A stretch of 64,000 nt of DNA, taken from contig QVRM01001782.1 of the NCBI GenBank assembly GCA_003439945.1, forward strand, positions 1,194,001 to 1,258,000, written 5' to 3'. This DNA comes from Dermanyssus gallinae (taxonomy: Eukaryota > Arthropoda > Arachnida > Mesostigmata > Dermanyssidae). Made by a program: the position numbers and the translations under genes. The notes below the pieces were generated by a model, which saw only the letters and a program-made list of their open reading frames with translations, was not told the DNA's origin and did not search any database. Of the stretch, positions 13,422 to 24,011 are shown piece after piece (positions within the stretch are counted from its first letter, which is position 1; each line of letters begins with the position of its first letter).

Positions 13422-13476
<55 letters not shown>
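13422..13476. repeat. (TA)n microsatellite
   Basis: Lies 53 bases upstream (on the - strand) of the acceptor for the exon at 13,369, so close to a splice site that length changes might matter. Confidence 0.95.
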
Positions 13477-13479
<3 letters not shown>

Positions 13480-13723
13480 AGCCACTGATGCTACAGAATA
13501 ACAAGACATGTAATTAAATACGTGAGGCATTTGGTGCGACGATTTATCTTTTGTAATATCTTTGCGATTTCGCAATTTTTTGAAGGAATTACAAAACTGG
13601 AACACCGTTGGGCTAAGTATACAGAGCTCTGGGGCTATATCAAGAAATAAGAAAAAAACTTTACTGTTTGTTATTTATTTCAAAACCTTACTTACTAAAA
13701 ATACAACGTATATGTAGTCTACC

Positions 13724-13726
<3 letters not shown>

Positions 13727-13780
<54 letters not shown>
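13727..13780. repeat. (TA)n microsatellite
   Basis: Long AT run followed by imperfect atacat/acacac sequence to about 13,920. Confidence 0.95.
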
Positions 13781-13784
<4 letters not shown>

Positions 13785-14655
13785 TCATATCCACATAGAC
13801 CCATATACACACAGAAACATATATACAAAGAGATATATATTTGTATACAGTTAAAAGCTACATGCATCGAGATATATATGTACATGCAAGGACACATACA
13901 TATGTTATGCAGTACAAAGCCACATGCATAGAGGGAGAGAAAAAGGGAGGAAATTGTTAGCCAAATGTTCGTGTCGTCTCTAAAAAAAATGCTATGTAAT
14001 TTCTCAACATAAATAACAATTACATTGAAAAATATAATGGCCGTAACAGATTGAAAACATCATAAATTATTTTCTCTCAAACCATCTTAAGTTTATCAGC
14101 AAAAACCAAATAAATATAATGGTATCAAATTTCAAAATGTTAATTGCACGAAGGGATGTTCGAAAATAGATGCTTTGGCTATATGATGGCGCCAGATCAG
14201 AACTTGTTATGAAAATTCGAGAAAACAACTCAGTCAAATCTTAGCCAAATTTCATGTAAGCGCAAACATATGAGAAACCAGGTCTGTTGAGATTTTGTTA
14301 AAAGAATAAACCGAACGTTGCTTGAATTTTCTAAACCATACATTGTATTAGAATTTCGATTTCGCAACGTTCTCAAGTTATATAAGTAATTTATGTCGCG
14401 TTAATTCTGACGCGTAGGTGGCTTATGTGATAATATTAGTAAGCACATCATATTTTATCGCTGAAGACAAAGCTAATGTCTTATCCCTTATATAATTAAA
14501 GCGCGTATTCTAAGGTCAACAATAATTAGAGAGTACACAAAAGAGTATCGCTTTGCTTGGCTGTACACCACCAAAAAACGCATACGCATTCGAAAAACGT
14601 GTGCTTCTATAAAAATAGAAAATATGGACACCCAGCACGGAATTAAAATTTTCCA
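13781..14655. other. No gene seen
   Basis: AT-rich, imperfect atacat repeats to about 13,920 and then unique sequence. Confidence 0.55.
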
Positions 14656-14658
14656 GGG

Positions 14659-14720
14659 TATATATATATATATAGTTTGTCTAACAAAAAGTAACAGTTT
14701 GCCATTTGGCCAAATGAAAG

Positions 14721-14748
<28 letters not shown>
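14659..14748. repeat. Two (TA)n runs
   Basis: TA runs at 14,659-14,674 and 14,721-14,748 at the 3' side of the mariner-like relic. Confidence 0.9.
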
Positions 14749-14752
<4 letters not shown>

Positions 14753-14759
14753 TGTAGTG

Positions 14760-15410
14760 TTAGTCGAGCTACGTGTCCCCTGGAAGAACGACCACAAAAT
14801 ATAGTCAAGCGGGGGTTCAAACCCAGCAAGTATGGTGGCCATTCTTCACATGTAATAAACCCCGGTGCGTGAACTCCCAAGCCACGCCTGGATTTCTTTG
14901 GCTTAATGATAGGTCGCCGAGTGCTACCAGCCAACCGCGAAAGCGCCAGATTTCGAAACGCTCTCAGGTGCACGACATCACAGTACGATTAGCTGGCAGT
15001 CGCCTCGTCAATTTTGACTCCCTGAGGGACGAAAATGATCGGCGCGCGCCTGTCATTGGTTATCCCGGCCCACAGCATCACTAAGGCTGGTGCTTGCGCG
15101 TCGTTCGTGGCTTGAAATTGCTGTCGCACGTCGTTGGATCCCTGCTGCAGCCATACCTGATCTTTGCGAGTTAAAAAATGGTCCAACAGTGAACATTTGG
15201 GCGAGAACGGCGTGCGCTCTTATGCAACGCATCTCTTTCTGCTTATCCGTAAGATTTTAAACTTATCTTGTTGGCCTTTGCCTTGACATGGTTCGTCATG
15301 ATCCGCATCACGCTGCTGTCCGAGATTTTCACGAGAGGTCTTGAGCAATCTTTGCAGCGCTCTGCTTCGGATTCATTTTCAACCGGGCTTGCACTTTTTT
15401 CATATTTTAT
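14760..15410 (-). mobile_element. Mariner-like relic, - strand, copy 1
   Basis: On the - strand: ARLKMNPKQSA (helix-turn-helix side, about 15,390), DHFLTRKDQVWLQQ, VMLWAGITNDRRAPIIFVPQG, then VHAPGFITCEEWPPYLLGLNP (about 14,800), where W-P-P-Y-S-P-D-L-N-P would carry the last acidic residue. Two (TA)n arrays adjoin its 3' side. Stops and shifts throughout. Confidence 0.7.
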
Positions 15411-15532
15411 CGGCTAGCTGCAGTAGTTGTATCATTTAATAGTGCGTATCACAAACTTTTTGAAGATTTTAAGATGCTCTATCTCGTTCACAATGCCTTA
15501 ACACGCTCACTCGCCAAGCGGGGCGCTACTAC

Positions 15533-15697
15533 CGAGCAGGGTGATTTAGCGGCAAAGCCATTACCTTACATTCGGGAGGTCGTGGGTTTAAAGACCTGGA
15601 CCGGCCACTCTTAAATTCGTTTTTATGGTTTCCAATCTAGACAAGGTTTGTGTGCCAGAGTGGATTGTAATCGGCCATAATCGGACAAAAAACGGGG
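15533..15697 (+). mobile_element. tRNA-derived SINE, family 1, copy 2
   Basis: gagcagggtgatttagcgg head, degenerate B box (GGTTTAAAGACC), body ccggccactcttaaattcg and acaaaaaacgggg end as in copy 1. Confidence 0.75.
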
Positions 15698-16435
15698 AGA
15701 AAACTGCGATATAATCCTAACTAAAAATAAAACGCAGGACAGGTGTGATAAACAGCGGAGTATAAAACGAAACTTATAAAGAAGCAGCAAAAATGGATAT
15801 TACTCTAACGGTCAGCGAGATAAACCGTGTTTTAGACAAATCAATTAAACACTTGCATCGACCAAGATATGGTTAATGATAAAACCGTTTTTAATGTGTT
15901 TTTTTCCTACTTGAGAAAGGGCTTATCCCTAGATAAGTTTGAAGGCTTCGGCCTACCTGTCTGCTTGACGATGGAGGCTCGCCTGCGGGAGTTTGCAGCA
16001 GAACACCGACTATCCTTTGACAACTAGTTTGAGATCTGAAGAGATCTATCGACCTTTGTTTTTATTCCGAGAGTAAGAGAAGGGCCAGAGGTCTACGGTC
16101 TATAGTCAGGCGGATGATCTCATGTTTGTGGCAAGTGGCAGATGAAGATTGCAGCAATCCATCATAGGTCCTTTGCTGTGGCTCGAATGCAACTACTTGT
16201 GGGGTGTTGATCTCGTGGTCAAGACCCAGACAAAAACCCAGACAAATTACAAAAAACGCGCTGGCTGATATCTTACACTTGAAAAGCGGTGCAAGTCTGA
16301 TCCTTAAACAAGTCAAGTAAAGTGATTCTCTCGGTTCGCCTCGAGCAGTGTCTCATATCCGTGTTTAACAAGGCAAACAAGAAAAACGGCTCAGCCGTTT
16401 TCCTTCAATCAGCGCTATCCCTGACTATCATCCCG
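15698..16435. other. No gene seen
   Basis: Short frames only; possible diffuse LINE sequence, not assignable. Confidence 0.5.
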
Positions 16436-16439
16436 CATG

Positions 16440-16960
16440 TCTAACTTCGAGACCATGAGGGCCTGGCTTCTCCCCACCCCCTCCCCCCTCCTTCAGCTCC
16501 TCGTCTCGACGAGAGACCCGCTCAAACCTCTCCCGCCTGGCCGTTTCCTTGGCCGTCTTGAGTGTCAAAACGGCGTCGAACAAGTTCGTCGCCTCCCTCC
16601 ATGCCTCTGCCGAATCTCATCATATGTGCGACCACCACCTTGATGGTACGGCCTCTCACAGCGGTTGGTCCTGCGTCCCGTGCTTCCCTGAGAGCATCAC
16701 ATCGCAGAATAGAATGCTTCACGTTGTCCGTCTCTCCAGAGTCGCACAGTACGCAGATATCGCTGATGGCCTTCCTAATCCTTGACATGTAGCTCTGAAA
16801 CTGGCCGTGTCCGGTCAGAACCAGTAGGAAAGCTTCCCGTGTGGGTGGTCATACCATACCCTGAGGTCCGGTATCAAACTCTTGGCCCAGCTCCCTGTGG
16901 TCACACCGGGTCTTACCTGCGCCCATTCCCCGTGCCAGGCCAATATGATGGCCCTGGTGA
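16440..16960 (-). mobile_element. R1-like LINE C-terminal fragment
   Basis: The - strand reads SYMSRIRKAISDICVLCDSG, then VKHSILRCDALREAR: the Cys-x2-Cys...His...Cys knuckle that ends many R1-like RTs. Upstream of it is LTGHGQFQ-like sequence. The 3' end is near 16,440 and a SINE lies against the other side. Confidence 0.6.
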
Positions 16961-16961
16961 G

Positions 16962-17109
16962 TTTTTTTCGATCATGGACGATTTTTAGTCCACTCCGGCA
17001 TTCACCTTGTTTAAAATGGAAACCATAAAAACCAATTTAGGAGTGGGTCTCGAACTCAGGCCTCCCGAATGCAAGGCAAAGGCTTTTGCCACTAAGTTAT
17101 CTTGCTCGG
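16962..17109 (-). mobile_element. tRNA-derived SINE, family 1, copy 3
   Basis: Reverse orientation: on the - strand it reads gagcaagataacttagtgg, GAGTTCGAGACCC, ctcctaaattggtttttatg and a poly(A) end. It lies between an R1-like fragment and the large LINE. Confidence 0.8.
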
Positions 17110-17148
17110 TTTGCCCGGGGCCTGCCTGAACGAACCGATCCTAAACGT

Positions 17149-17163
17149 TAAATAGTGACCTCA
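17149..17163. repeat. Left target-site duplication of the LINE
   Basis: The 15-base word taaatagtgacctca is repeated exactly at 23,042-23,056. It defines the left end of the LINE at 17,164. Confidence 0.85.
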
Positions 17164-17726
17164 TGACAGAGCGACGCGACCGATCAGCAGGAAATGTGCA
17201 GACTCTCTCGTCCGGGCTCCCAAATTCCAAGACATCGACGACAGAGACCCGCGTCCAGGCACCGGTCGACGAGAACGTCCGCGTATACATGTGTCCCCGG
17301 AGGGACGTATATACATCAGCTGTTAGCACTGCTGTGCGGTCGTGTTTTGCGTGTGCTCCGCTGATCTGTGGTCAATCCGGTGATTAGGCGGCGTTTCTAA
17401 AGCAAAGTTGTACCGCAAAAACTGAACACAGTTATTAGAGCTTTCTGGATAACATCCATAGTTCTTACTCTCCTGGAAACATCCAACAGATAATGCGGAA
17501 CTTTCACGCCGTTTGACTACCTTTATGACTTACAGCTGTACTAGCGCACACAGCAGCACCCGCAGCAGCTTTGCCTATGTTTCGTACCAACGTGAAATCC
17601 AAACGTATCAGTGAGTGTGTACGTGTGTGCGAGTAAAAATCAGCGCCTGGAATTTTAATTTTACACCATTTCCAAAACCATATCTGGTTGAGGGGTTATA
17701 GGATATCGTCAGCTACCAAAGCAAGT

Positions 17727-17796
17727 GTTGATATGGCTAAGCGGTAGGGCCCCGGATTACCAAAAATAGGCCCCTGGTTCGATTCCAGGTAAAGAC
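17727..17796 (+). promoter_or_regulatory. tRNA-like sequence with A and B boxes in the LINE 5' UTR
   Basis: Seventy bases have the arrangement of a tRNA. The A box is TGGCTAAGCGG (17,734-17,744) and the B box GGTTCGATTCC (17,776-17,786); the T arm CCTGG-TTCGATT-CCAGG pairs perfectly. The acceptor stem pairs only partly and the anticodon arm is poor, so a working tRNA is unlikely. It sits 50 bases before the ORF1 start codon and inside the duplicated target ends, so it is part of this LINE copy. It could serve as an internal Pol III promoter, or be a captured SINE head. Confidence 0.6.
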
Positions 17797-17846
17797 AATG
17801 TTTTATTTTTTGCGTTTTTACCGTTTCGAGCCACCAACTCGACAAA

Positions 17847-18866
17847 ATGGTGGAAGTCGAGCCAGCCCAACATCAACAGAGCCAACAACCGTTGGCACGG
17901 CCCAGCTGTACGGCGGTCTCGTCAACCGTCAACACAACATCAGCCGCAGCCGTCGCGTGTTCTCCGACCCCCGATTCACGCAATGAGCGGAAGCGGCCGC
18001 ACTCGCCGACGAATCTCCCGCGTCAAAAAGAGTCGCGTTTAGCCAGTGTAGGTAGTTGCGCGAGGTGTGAAGAGTCCACTCAAGGTTCCGTATCAGTGTG
18101 CTGTGCCAAATGCAACAGAGTGATACATGTTACCTGCAGAACTGCTGATGAGGCCAACCCAACAGTCGACACGGCTCGTAATTGGCGGTGCCGGGTATGC
18201 GCTGTACCAACAGCTGACATGTCCACAGCCCAGTTCATGCAAGTTATGGATCGTTGTGCGCTGGAAAATGAGTCGATGCGCTTCGTGACGTTTCTGCTGC
18301 ATCGCGTAGCCGAACTGGAAAAGGAAGTGCTCAACTTGAAATCAACGGGTCATTCACGGGTACCAGTGTCGGTGGCCGACAGTGAGATATTAGACATATC
18401 CGTGAGCCACCCAGCTATCCCGACCCCGGACCCGCCACGCAAAACAGTGCTAATGGTGGGAGATAGTATCGTCTACCCTTTCGGTCCGTCGCTGAGGGAA
18501 CTTCTGCCCAAGAAAACACCTCTGGCGGTCCGCGCCGCCTCGAAGATGGACATCGACAGTGTGATTTGTGAGGCACAGAAATTTGTGGATGGTGCCGCCG
18601 GGCCTGTGGCGGTGTTTCTACAAGCAGGCTACCATGAATGCATGGAGTTTGAAAAGGACAGATATCTTAGTTAAAGTGAAAAGTTTTGCCGAGACGCTAT
18701 CTGCTCTACGTCCTGGATCGGAAGTACATGTGCTATCTGTCCCCCTTTTCGGCCCCGATTGCAAAGCGGCTAACGACATCCTTGCAAAAATGGCAAACCA
18801 AGAAAATGCAAACTTTTTCGTGCTTCCGCTATCCATCTCACAACGCCCAGTTGTCGAGAGCGGGCG
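17847..18866 (+). pseudogene. LINE ORF1, N-terminal part: PHD finger, coiled coil, SGNH-esterase-like
   Basis: ORF1 protein of the LINE, expected to bind RNA and assist retrotransposition. Residues 1-70 are low-complexity. About 72-118 form a PHD-type zinc finger: CARC, a CCAKC pair, HVTC and CRVC in the right order. About 120-165 form a helix with ENES...RVAELEKEVLNL, a likely coiled coil. From about 195 comes an SGNH-hydrolase-like start, VLMVGDSIV, with the GDS serine, then VAVFLQAGYHE in the place of the G-x-N-D block, with the Asn missing. A frameshift near 18,650 changes the reading frame; the new frame continues VKSFAETLSALRPGSEVHVL to VVESGR at 18,866, where a nested element cuts in. 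PHD and esterase domains together are known in CR1-group ORF1 proteins. Confidence 0.8.
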
Positions 18867-19718
18867 ATATAACATAACATAACATAACATCACTTTTATT
18901 TCACATAAAAGGGTTGGTATCAATATACATACTTCTGTAAGACAATCGTAATTAATCACCAAATAGGCGAGCACTATTTGGATTATCATGGGCCCATTTG
19001 GCCATACGCCAAGCAAACAGTCCGTTCACGAATTCACCGCGGGCCACGGCTTTTGAGGTGATTGATCGTTGACTCCTTAGGTTATTGGAGCGTACATCAA
19101 AAAAGTGTCCTAACAAGTCACATTTTCGTAATTGATGTAGAACAGATAAGTTGCACTGCATGAAAAGTGTGTCGATACTTGGAACAACGTCATCTAACAC
19201 GCTGTGGGGGCACCTGATTCGCAGGCGTCTTAGAAACATGTTTTGGACGCCATTCACTAACTTCCTATATTTGGACAGATAAGGCTCCCAGACAGGGGAG
19301 CAATATGTGAGTTTGGGAAGAACAAGGTATTTGTAAAGGCGAATGTACACATGTGGAGTCGTTAGAATAAAACAGCGAAATATAGTATTTATTGTGCGCA
19401 GAGATGTCTCCACAACCTTGGTAATGTGAAGGCTAAAGTTAAGATCAGGCGTAATATATATGCCTAAGTCCCGGGTATAAGAGAGGGTCGGTAAAATGCA
19501 GTTGTCAATTTTGTAGTCAAAGTCAAGTGCACAATTTTTCAGTACAATGCATTTAGAGGGTGAGAGAATCATGTTGTTTTCAGAACACCATCGTGCAATG
19601 CCGTCGACGGCAGTCTGCAGAACAGCGTGGGAGTCACTAGAGCATAAAGTATAGCTATAAAGGAGAGGTAGCTAAAACAATTGCTTATAATATTGCAAGG
19701 AGGATAAAACCTTTTTTA
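18867..19718 (-). mobile_element. 5'-truncated CR1-like LINE nested in ORF1
   Basis: About 850 bp on the - strand interrupts ORF1 between the Gly and Arg codons of VVESGR. The host frame closes when it is removed, with a possible 4-bp duplication ggcg (18,863-18,866 and 19,719-19,722). The insert codes for the thumb and C-terminal part of a reverse transcriptase: WCSENNMILSPSKC, TRDLGIYITPDLNFS, LPKLTYCSPVWEPYLSKYRK, ARLFGD then stop at 18,952. Its 3' end is a tandem (ATGTT)n tail instead of poly(A), as in CR1-like elements. A related + strand copy with the same tail ends at about 11,030. Confidence 0.85.
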
Positions 19719-20110
19719 GGCGTGAGAATTCAGAAGCCCAAAAGAGGAGGCAGCCAGCAATCCCCACGCCCAGCACAGGCACTGGCAGCGCTGACGGACG
19801 TCGTGGCCCCCACCGTTCGTCATCACAACCGGCCTCCCAGGGACGGAAGATCCAGCAGCCGAGTCAGCTTCAGCAGATTGAGTCAACGAGTGCCTCCTAC
19901 GATGATAAACCGTCAGAAAACGCAGGGGCGAAGCGAGTCAACGAGCAGCGGCAGACACAAGCCACCACCCCCGACCATCGAGGACTTCGTGAAACAGATG
20001 CTACAGGCTTTAGGAATAGGGGTCCGACCCCAGCACGCGGCACCCCCAGTCAGCGCAGCCGCTCGCGTGGACGGTCTCAGAGCGGACGTCAGGCCTGGAA
20101 GAGACGCTGA
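19719..20110 (+). pseudogene. LINE ORF1, C-terminal basic tail after the nested element
   Basis: When the nested element is skipped, the frame from VVESG continues as R-E-N-S-E-A-Q-K-R-R and stays open for about 130 codons to TGA at 20,108-20,110. The tail is rich in Ser, Arg, Pro and Gln (for example PARGTPSQRSRSRGRS) and ends A-W-K-R-R. Such basic tails bind nucleic acid. The stop overlaps the first codons of ORF2 (ctgagaatcgtg). Confidence 0.65.
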
Positions 20111-22895
20111 GAATCGTGCAATGGAATTGCGAGGGCACCACTTCGCTAGCCCTTCTCGCCCCGGAGGCCCTGGACGATATTGACGTCTTGGTGCTAACGG
20201 AGACCTGGACAACAGTCCCATTCGTTCTCTCGCACTTCTACGCGGTTCACTGCCCCGCACAAAAAAAACACAGGCCCGGGACGCCCCAGTGGTGGTGTTT
20301 CCGTGTTTTACGGTCACAGAGTAGGCGACCTCACGCCTTGCATGACCGAGAACAACATCATCGCGCTACGCGGGCCGCAACTATGCATAGTAGCAGCCTA
20401 CGTCAAACCCGACGCTGAGGAGTCAACCTAAGTTATGGTGGAAAAGCTTGTCAGTGGAATCGAAGCAGTGCATCCTCTCCGTTCCGCCCCACTAGTCGTC
20501 GCCGGAGATTTCAACGCCCGCATTGACCAGCCCGACTCCGCTCGTGCAATGGCTCTCCGTGATACGCTGGCGGACTACGGATGCTGGATTGCCAACCCGT
20601 GCTCGGTACCGACATTTCTGGGTCACGCCGGCAGTTCCGCTATCGACGTTTTCGGAACAAACTTAACCAGGGATGAAGTTAAGTTTCAGGGCGAGAACAA
20701 CTCACTCGCGGAAGGCGCGAGTATTCGTGCCCACATTCCGATGGCAATTGACATCACGATGCGAGTCGCTTCGGATCGAACAGCCAGACACGAATCCCTT
20801 TCGCGGAAACTGAATATGGTCAAGCTTATGGAACGCGCTCACGAGGTGCTCCCAGTGCCTCCCGTGGTGAACACAGACGGGTATGCGCAACAGCTCACCG
20901 AGATTCTACAGGCGTGCGCACTACCGCCTCCCGACAGAGGGAACAAGAAGCACAGGCCATGGTTTGACCACCACTGCCGTCTCGCCCGGAGGGCGCAAAT
21001 TGGCTTCAGGCTTCTCGCAGAGGAGCAACCGGCATTTCGCGCGCTGGCCTCAGTCTTCAGGACGATCTGCCGAAAGACGTACGAAATGCAGCGGAAAAAA
21101 AATCATGAGCTCCTGGAAAATCGGCTAATCGCCGAGGCAGAGAGCCAGCCATACAAATGGCTATCGAACTGTTCCAGGACAGCGGCCTGCCCGATAAGCT
21201 CTGCTTCCCTCATCGATCACTTCTCGGACATGTTCGCGTCGTCTGACACAATACCTCGCGCGGTTCCATACTTTGCTGCCGTGTGGGATAAGGACACTGA
21301 AGGGGGTCGTAATATTCTTGAGAGGGAGTTCACAGTCCGAGAGCTAATGCAGGGCCTGGATAGCTTACGAAACAAAAAAACGGCCGATCCCGACAATCTC
21401 TGCAACGAGCACCTAAAGAACGGCTTTGTGTTGGCACCGTGCTGGACAGCCCTATTCAACGAATGCTTGCGCGCTGGGACTCTTCCAACTCAATGGAGAG
21501 ACGCCACCCTACTCGTAATCCCCAAAGGCAAAGGCGACCCGACAGCCCCCTCGTCATGGCGAGGCATTGCGAAAAAGAGCGTTTGTTATAAGCTACTCTC
21601 TGCCCTCCTGACGAGGAGACTAGACAGCTTTCTTGAAAGTGTTTATGCCATACCAATGGAACAACATGGGTTTCGGAGAGAGCGATCTACAGAAGCAGCG
21701 TGTACGATTCTGCTGGCAGATATCAAGGCAGCACTGGCTAAGCCACGTAACCCGCTGTATGCGGTATTCGTGGATTTCAAGGCGGCCTTTGACTCGGCCC
21801 CTCGAGAGAAGGCTTTGCGCACACTGACTGAGGTAGGGGTCCCAATGAAGGTGCTGAAGCTTCTCGCATAAAGTCTCCAGGAGAATAGGATCACCATCGA
21901 CGACGGGGTAGCGGAGCTCCAGCCTTTCATACAGACAACGGGCCTGGCGCAGGGCGATAACCTAAGCCCACTCCTATTCTCCGTACTCCTAAAAGACCTC
22001 CCGAGTCTTATAAAGGGACCCAGAAACCTGGTCGAGGTCATTTTGTACGCGGACGATCTAGTACTTTACGGGCCTAGTAGGTTTCAGGTGCAACAAGCAC
22101 TAGCCCGTCTTCACAAAGCGGTTACCGATTTGGGTCTGACAATTAACCTTTCCAAAACCGTGGCCATGAAGTTCAGAAGAAGGGGAAGGACAGCAGCCGA
22201 AGACACGCTACGCCTCAACAGAACGCCACTTAAGTATGTCAACAGCTTCCCATACTTAGGGGTGATTTTCTATGTCACCGGTACTTGCTTCTCCGCGCAC
22301 ATATCTGAGAGGTGCAGGAAGGCACTGGCGGTGACATGGGCGATCAAGTCTCCGAACAGACTATCGCTGAAGACGGCACTCAGACTGTTCGAACTCAAGA
22401 TAGCTCCGATCGCGGCCTATGAGATGAGAGTCACCTGGAACCACCTCATGGCAGAAAACCACGAACAATTAAACCGCGTCAAGGCCTCCTTCCTTAAACG
22501 AGCTCTGGGTCTACATCTGACGGCTCGGAACCGCTACGTATATCTCCTCGCGGACACGCCGCTGCTCTCTGAGGACCTGCAACGTCGCTTCAATCTACCC
22601 GTGACGAAGGCCTTTCTTGCAAACCGCAGGGATTGGGAGGACAAAGTGGCGGACATTGACGTAGAGTTCCTTAACACGGGGGCAATGAGGAATAGTGGGT
22701 GGGAAGGAACACATAGGCTAAACAGACATGTTGTGACCCGATTCGCCATTCATGGTTTTCACCACAAGCTCTCTGTGCGGAGCGGATTTTCCATAACCCT
22801 TGCGATAGTTCTAAATGCTCTAGATGTGGGAGTTTTTGTGATAGATACCACGCGGCTAACTGCCCCCTAGTACAATCGCTGGGAAGCCTGGCAAG
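20104..22895 (+). pseudogene. LINE ORF2: AP endonuclease, reverse transcriptase, zinc knuckle
   Basis: Enzyme that nicks the target and copies the element RNA. Endonuclease motifs: QWNCEG, VLTETW, then a frameshift near 20,265, then VVAGDFNARID, SAIDVFGTN and RAHIPM. The RT follows, with IPKGKGDPTAPSSWRGI, QHGFRRERST, AVFVDFKAAFDS, TTGLAQGDNLSPLLFS and YADDLVLY (YADD at 22,046-22,057). From 20,435 to 22,870 the frame is the same and is broken only by a TAA at 21,869-21,871. Near 22,785 another shift moves into a frame coding CSRCGSFCDRYHAANC, a C-terminal CCHC-like knuckle, and a TGA near 22,895. The copy is recent enough to read almost straight through. Confidence 0.85.
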
Positions 22896-23041
22896 CTGAC
22901 TTGGCTGAAATGTTTTTATTCCTGAAATGACTCTAGTCTTGTGTTGTTACCCCTGTATAAGTACACGGATTTTGTTTGACTAAGAATTTGACTGCTACCT
23001 ACAAAGGTGAATAAATAAAATTGATTAAAAAAATTGATTGA

Positions 23042-23056
23042 TAAATAGTGACCTCA
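23042..23056. repeat. Right target-site duplication of the LINE
   Basis: Exact copy of 17,149-17,163, directly after the LINE tail (ttgattgata). After it the sequence continues into the intron of the - strand gene if the 13-kb exon belongs to that gene. Confidence 0.85.
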
Positions 23057-23775
23057 ATTAATATTAAGCCTACCACAACATACGGATGCTCATAAGCCAC
23101 GGAAGTGCACAGATGCACTAAAAAAGGATAGACAAGGTCCTCAGATCTGCTTAAGCTCATGACCCGGCGGTGGGGACTCGCCCAATCACAGGGTCGCACA
23201 TTGCCACAGCTGCTTAGGCTATCCGGCCAGGCGACTGATGAGACCCAGCCCCGCCTAGTTCACATCAGTCTTCCGTTCCTCGCAAGATCTCCTCAGTCAC
23301 AGAAAAGCCGCGCCGGAGCCTTTCAGAGCAATACTTAAAGCAAACGGGCGAACGAGTAGATGCCGATAGGCCATATTTGCCCAGTCTTAAAGGAAAATTT
23401 AATACCGGTTCGCGTCAAACTCAACACACACCTTGCCACAGGCTTTTGCCCCTCACAACACCTCGTCGAATGTAACAACGACCCCGACCTCACGACGCTG
23501 TCGCAGTTCTTTAGCTGCGACCAACTAAGCAAATCGACATCAGTGTATATCGTACCTAAGTTAACAGTTTTACCTTCCAAAAAAAACAGATTATTACACA
23601 CAAAAAAGTTAAAAGAGTCAATAGAAATGTCTATAAAAGGGGGATGGAAGTAGAGCAAAAGCGATTTTAAAGTAACCGTACATGTTGTTGGGTTCATGCT
23701 ATTTCATGCAGCACGTCTGCTGTGGCCTGTGATGCTGTGATGACAACAAGAACAGGGTCAACGGCGCAGCGTCTG
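23057..23775. other. No gene seen; 3' of the Ser-rich exons
   Basis: Unique sequence between the LINE and the - strand exons. It would be intron or 3' UTR depending on which terminal exon is used. No AATAAA on the - strand was found here. Confidence 0.5.
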
Positions 23776-23835
23776 TTACTTCGGACGGACTGCAGAATGT
23801 TGCTGAGCTCTCTGCTCGGCCAAGTTGACGTCTTC
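23776..23835 (-). other. Alternative short terminal exon candidate
   Basis: After acceptor GAGCTGTTGCAG the - strand reads E-D-V-N-L-A-E-Q-R-A-Q-Q-H-S-A-V-R-P-K and then TAA, in the phase left by the exon ending at 24,012. The peptide is helix-like and charged. The polypyrimidine tract is poor. A second possible acceptor (CATTACAG, about 23,909) would give a 16-residue tail. Either could be a short isoform; neither is proven. Confidence 0.25.
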
Positions 23836-24011
23836 CTGCAACAGCTCATTACCACTAGTAACGGGTTAGACATGCCATAGACAGAAGTGCCACCTTTCGC
23901 TTCTCCTGTAATGTTCTGAGCGTGCAGTAGAAAACCTGGCATAAAAAAAAACATTTCCAGAGCAAAACTACGATTAAAAAAAACAGTAGAAATTAAAACC
24001 AATAGCACTAC

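Larger units (their letters stand above)
17164..23041 (+). mobile_element. Near-complete LINE with ORF1 (PHD + SGNH) and ORF2 (EN-RT)
   Basis: A non-LTR retrotransposon flanked by a perfect 15-bp duplication, taaatagtgacctca (17,149-17,163 and 23,042-23,056), so both ends are defined. Length is 5,878 bp, or about 5.03 kb after removing a nested element (18,867-19,718). Layout: 5' UTR of about 680 bp with a tRNA-like sequence, ORF1 from 17,847, ORF2 from about 20,105, short 3' UTR with AATAAA-like tail (gaataaataaaattg) and a short simple tail. ORF1 ends TGA at 20,108-20,110 and overlaps the ORF2 start region. PHD and esterase domains in ORF1 are known from CR1-type elements, but the C-terminal zinc knuckle of ORF2 is not typical for CR1, so I leave the clade open. 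The copy is dead: at least two frameshifts and one stop codon, plus the nested insertion. Two other 3' fragments of this family lie at 4,650-5,080 and 9,000-9,200. Confidence 0.9.

Noticed and set aside
17727..17796. Functional tRNA gene
   Set aside because: Acceptor and anticodon stems do not pair well; only the promoter boxes and T arm are intact.
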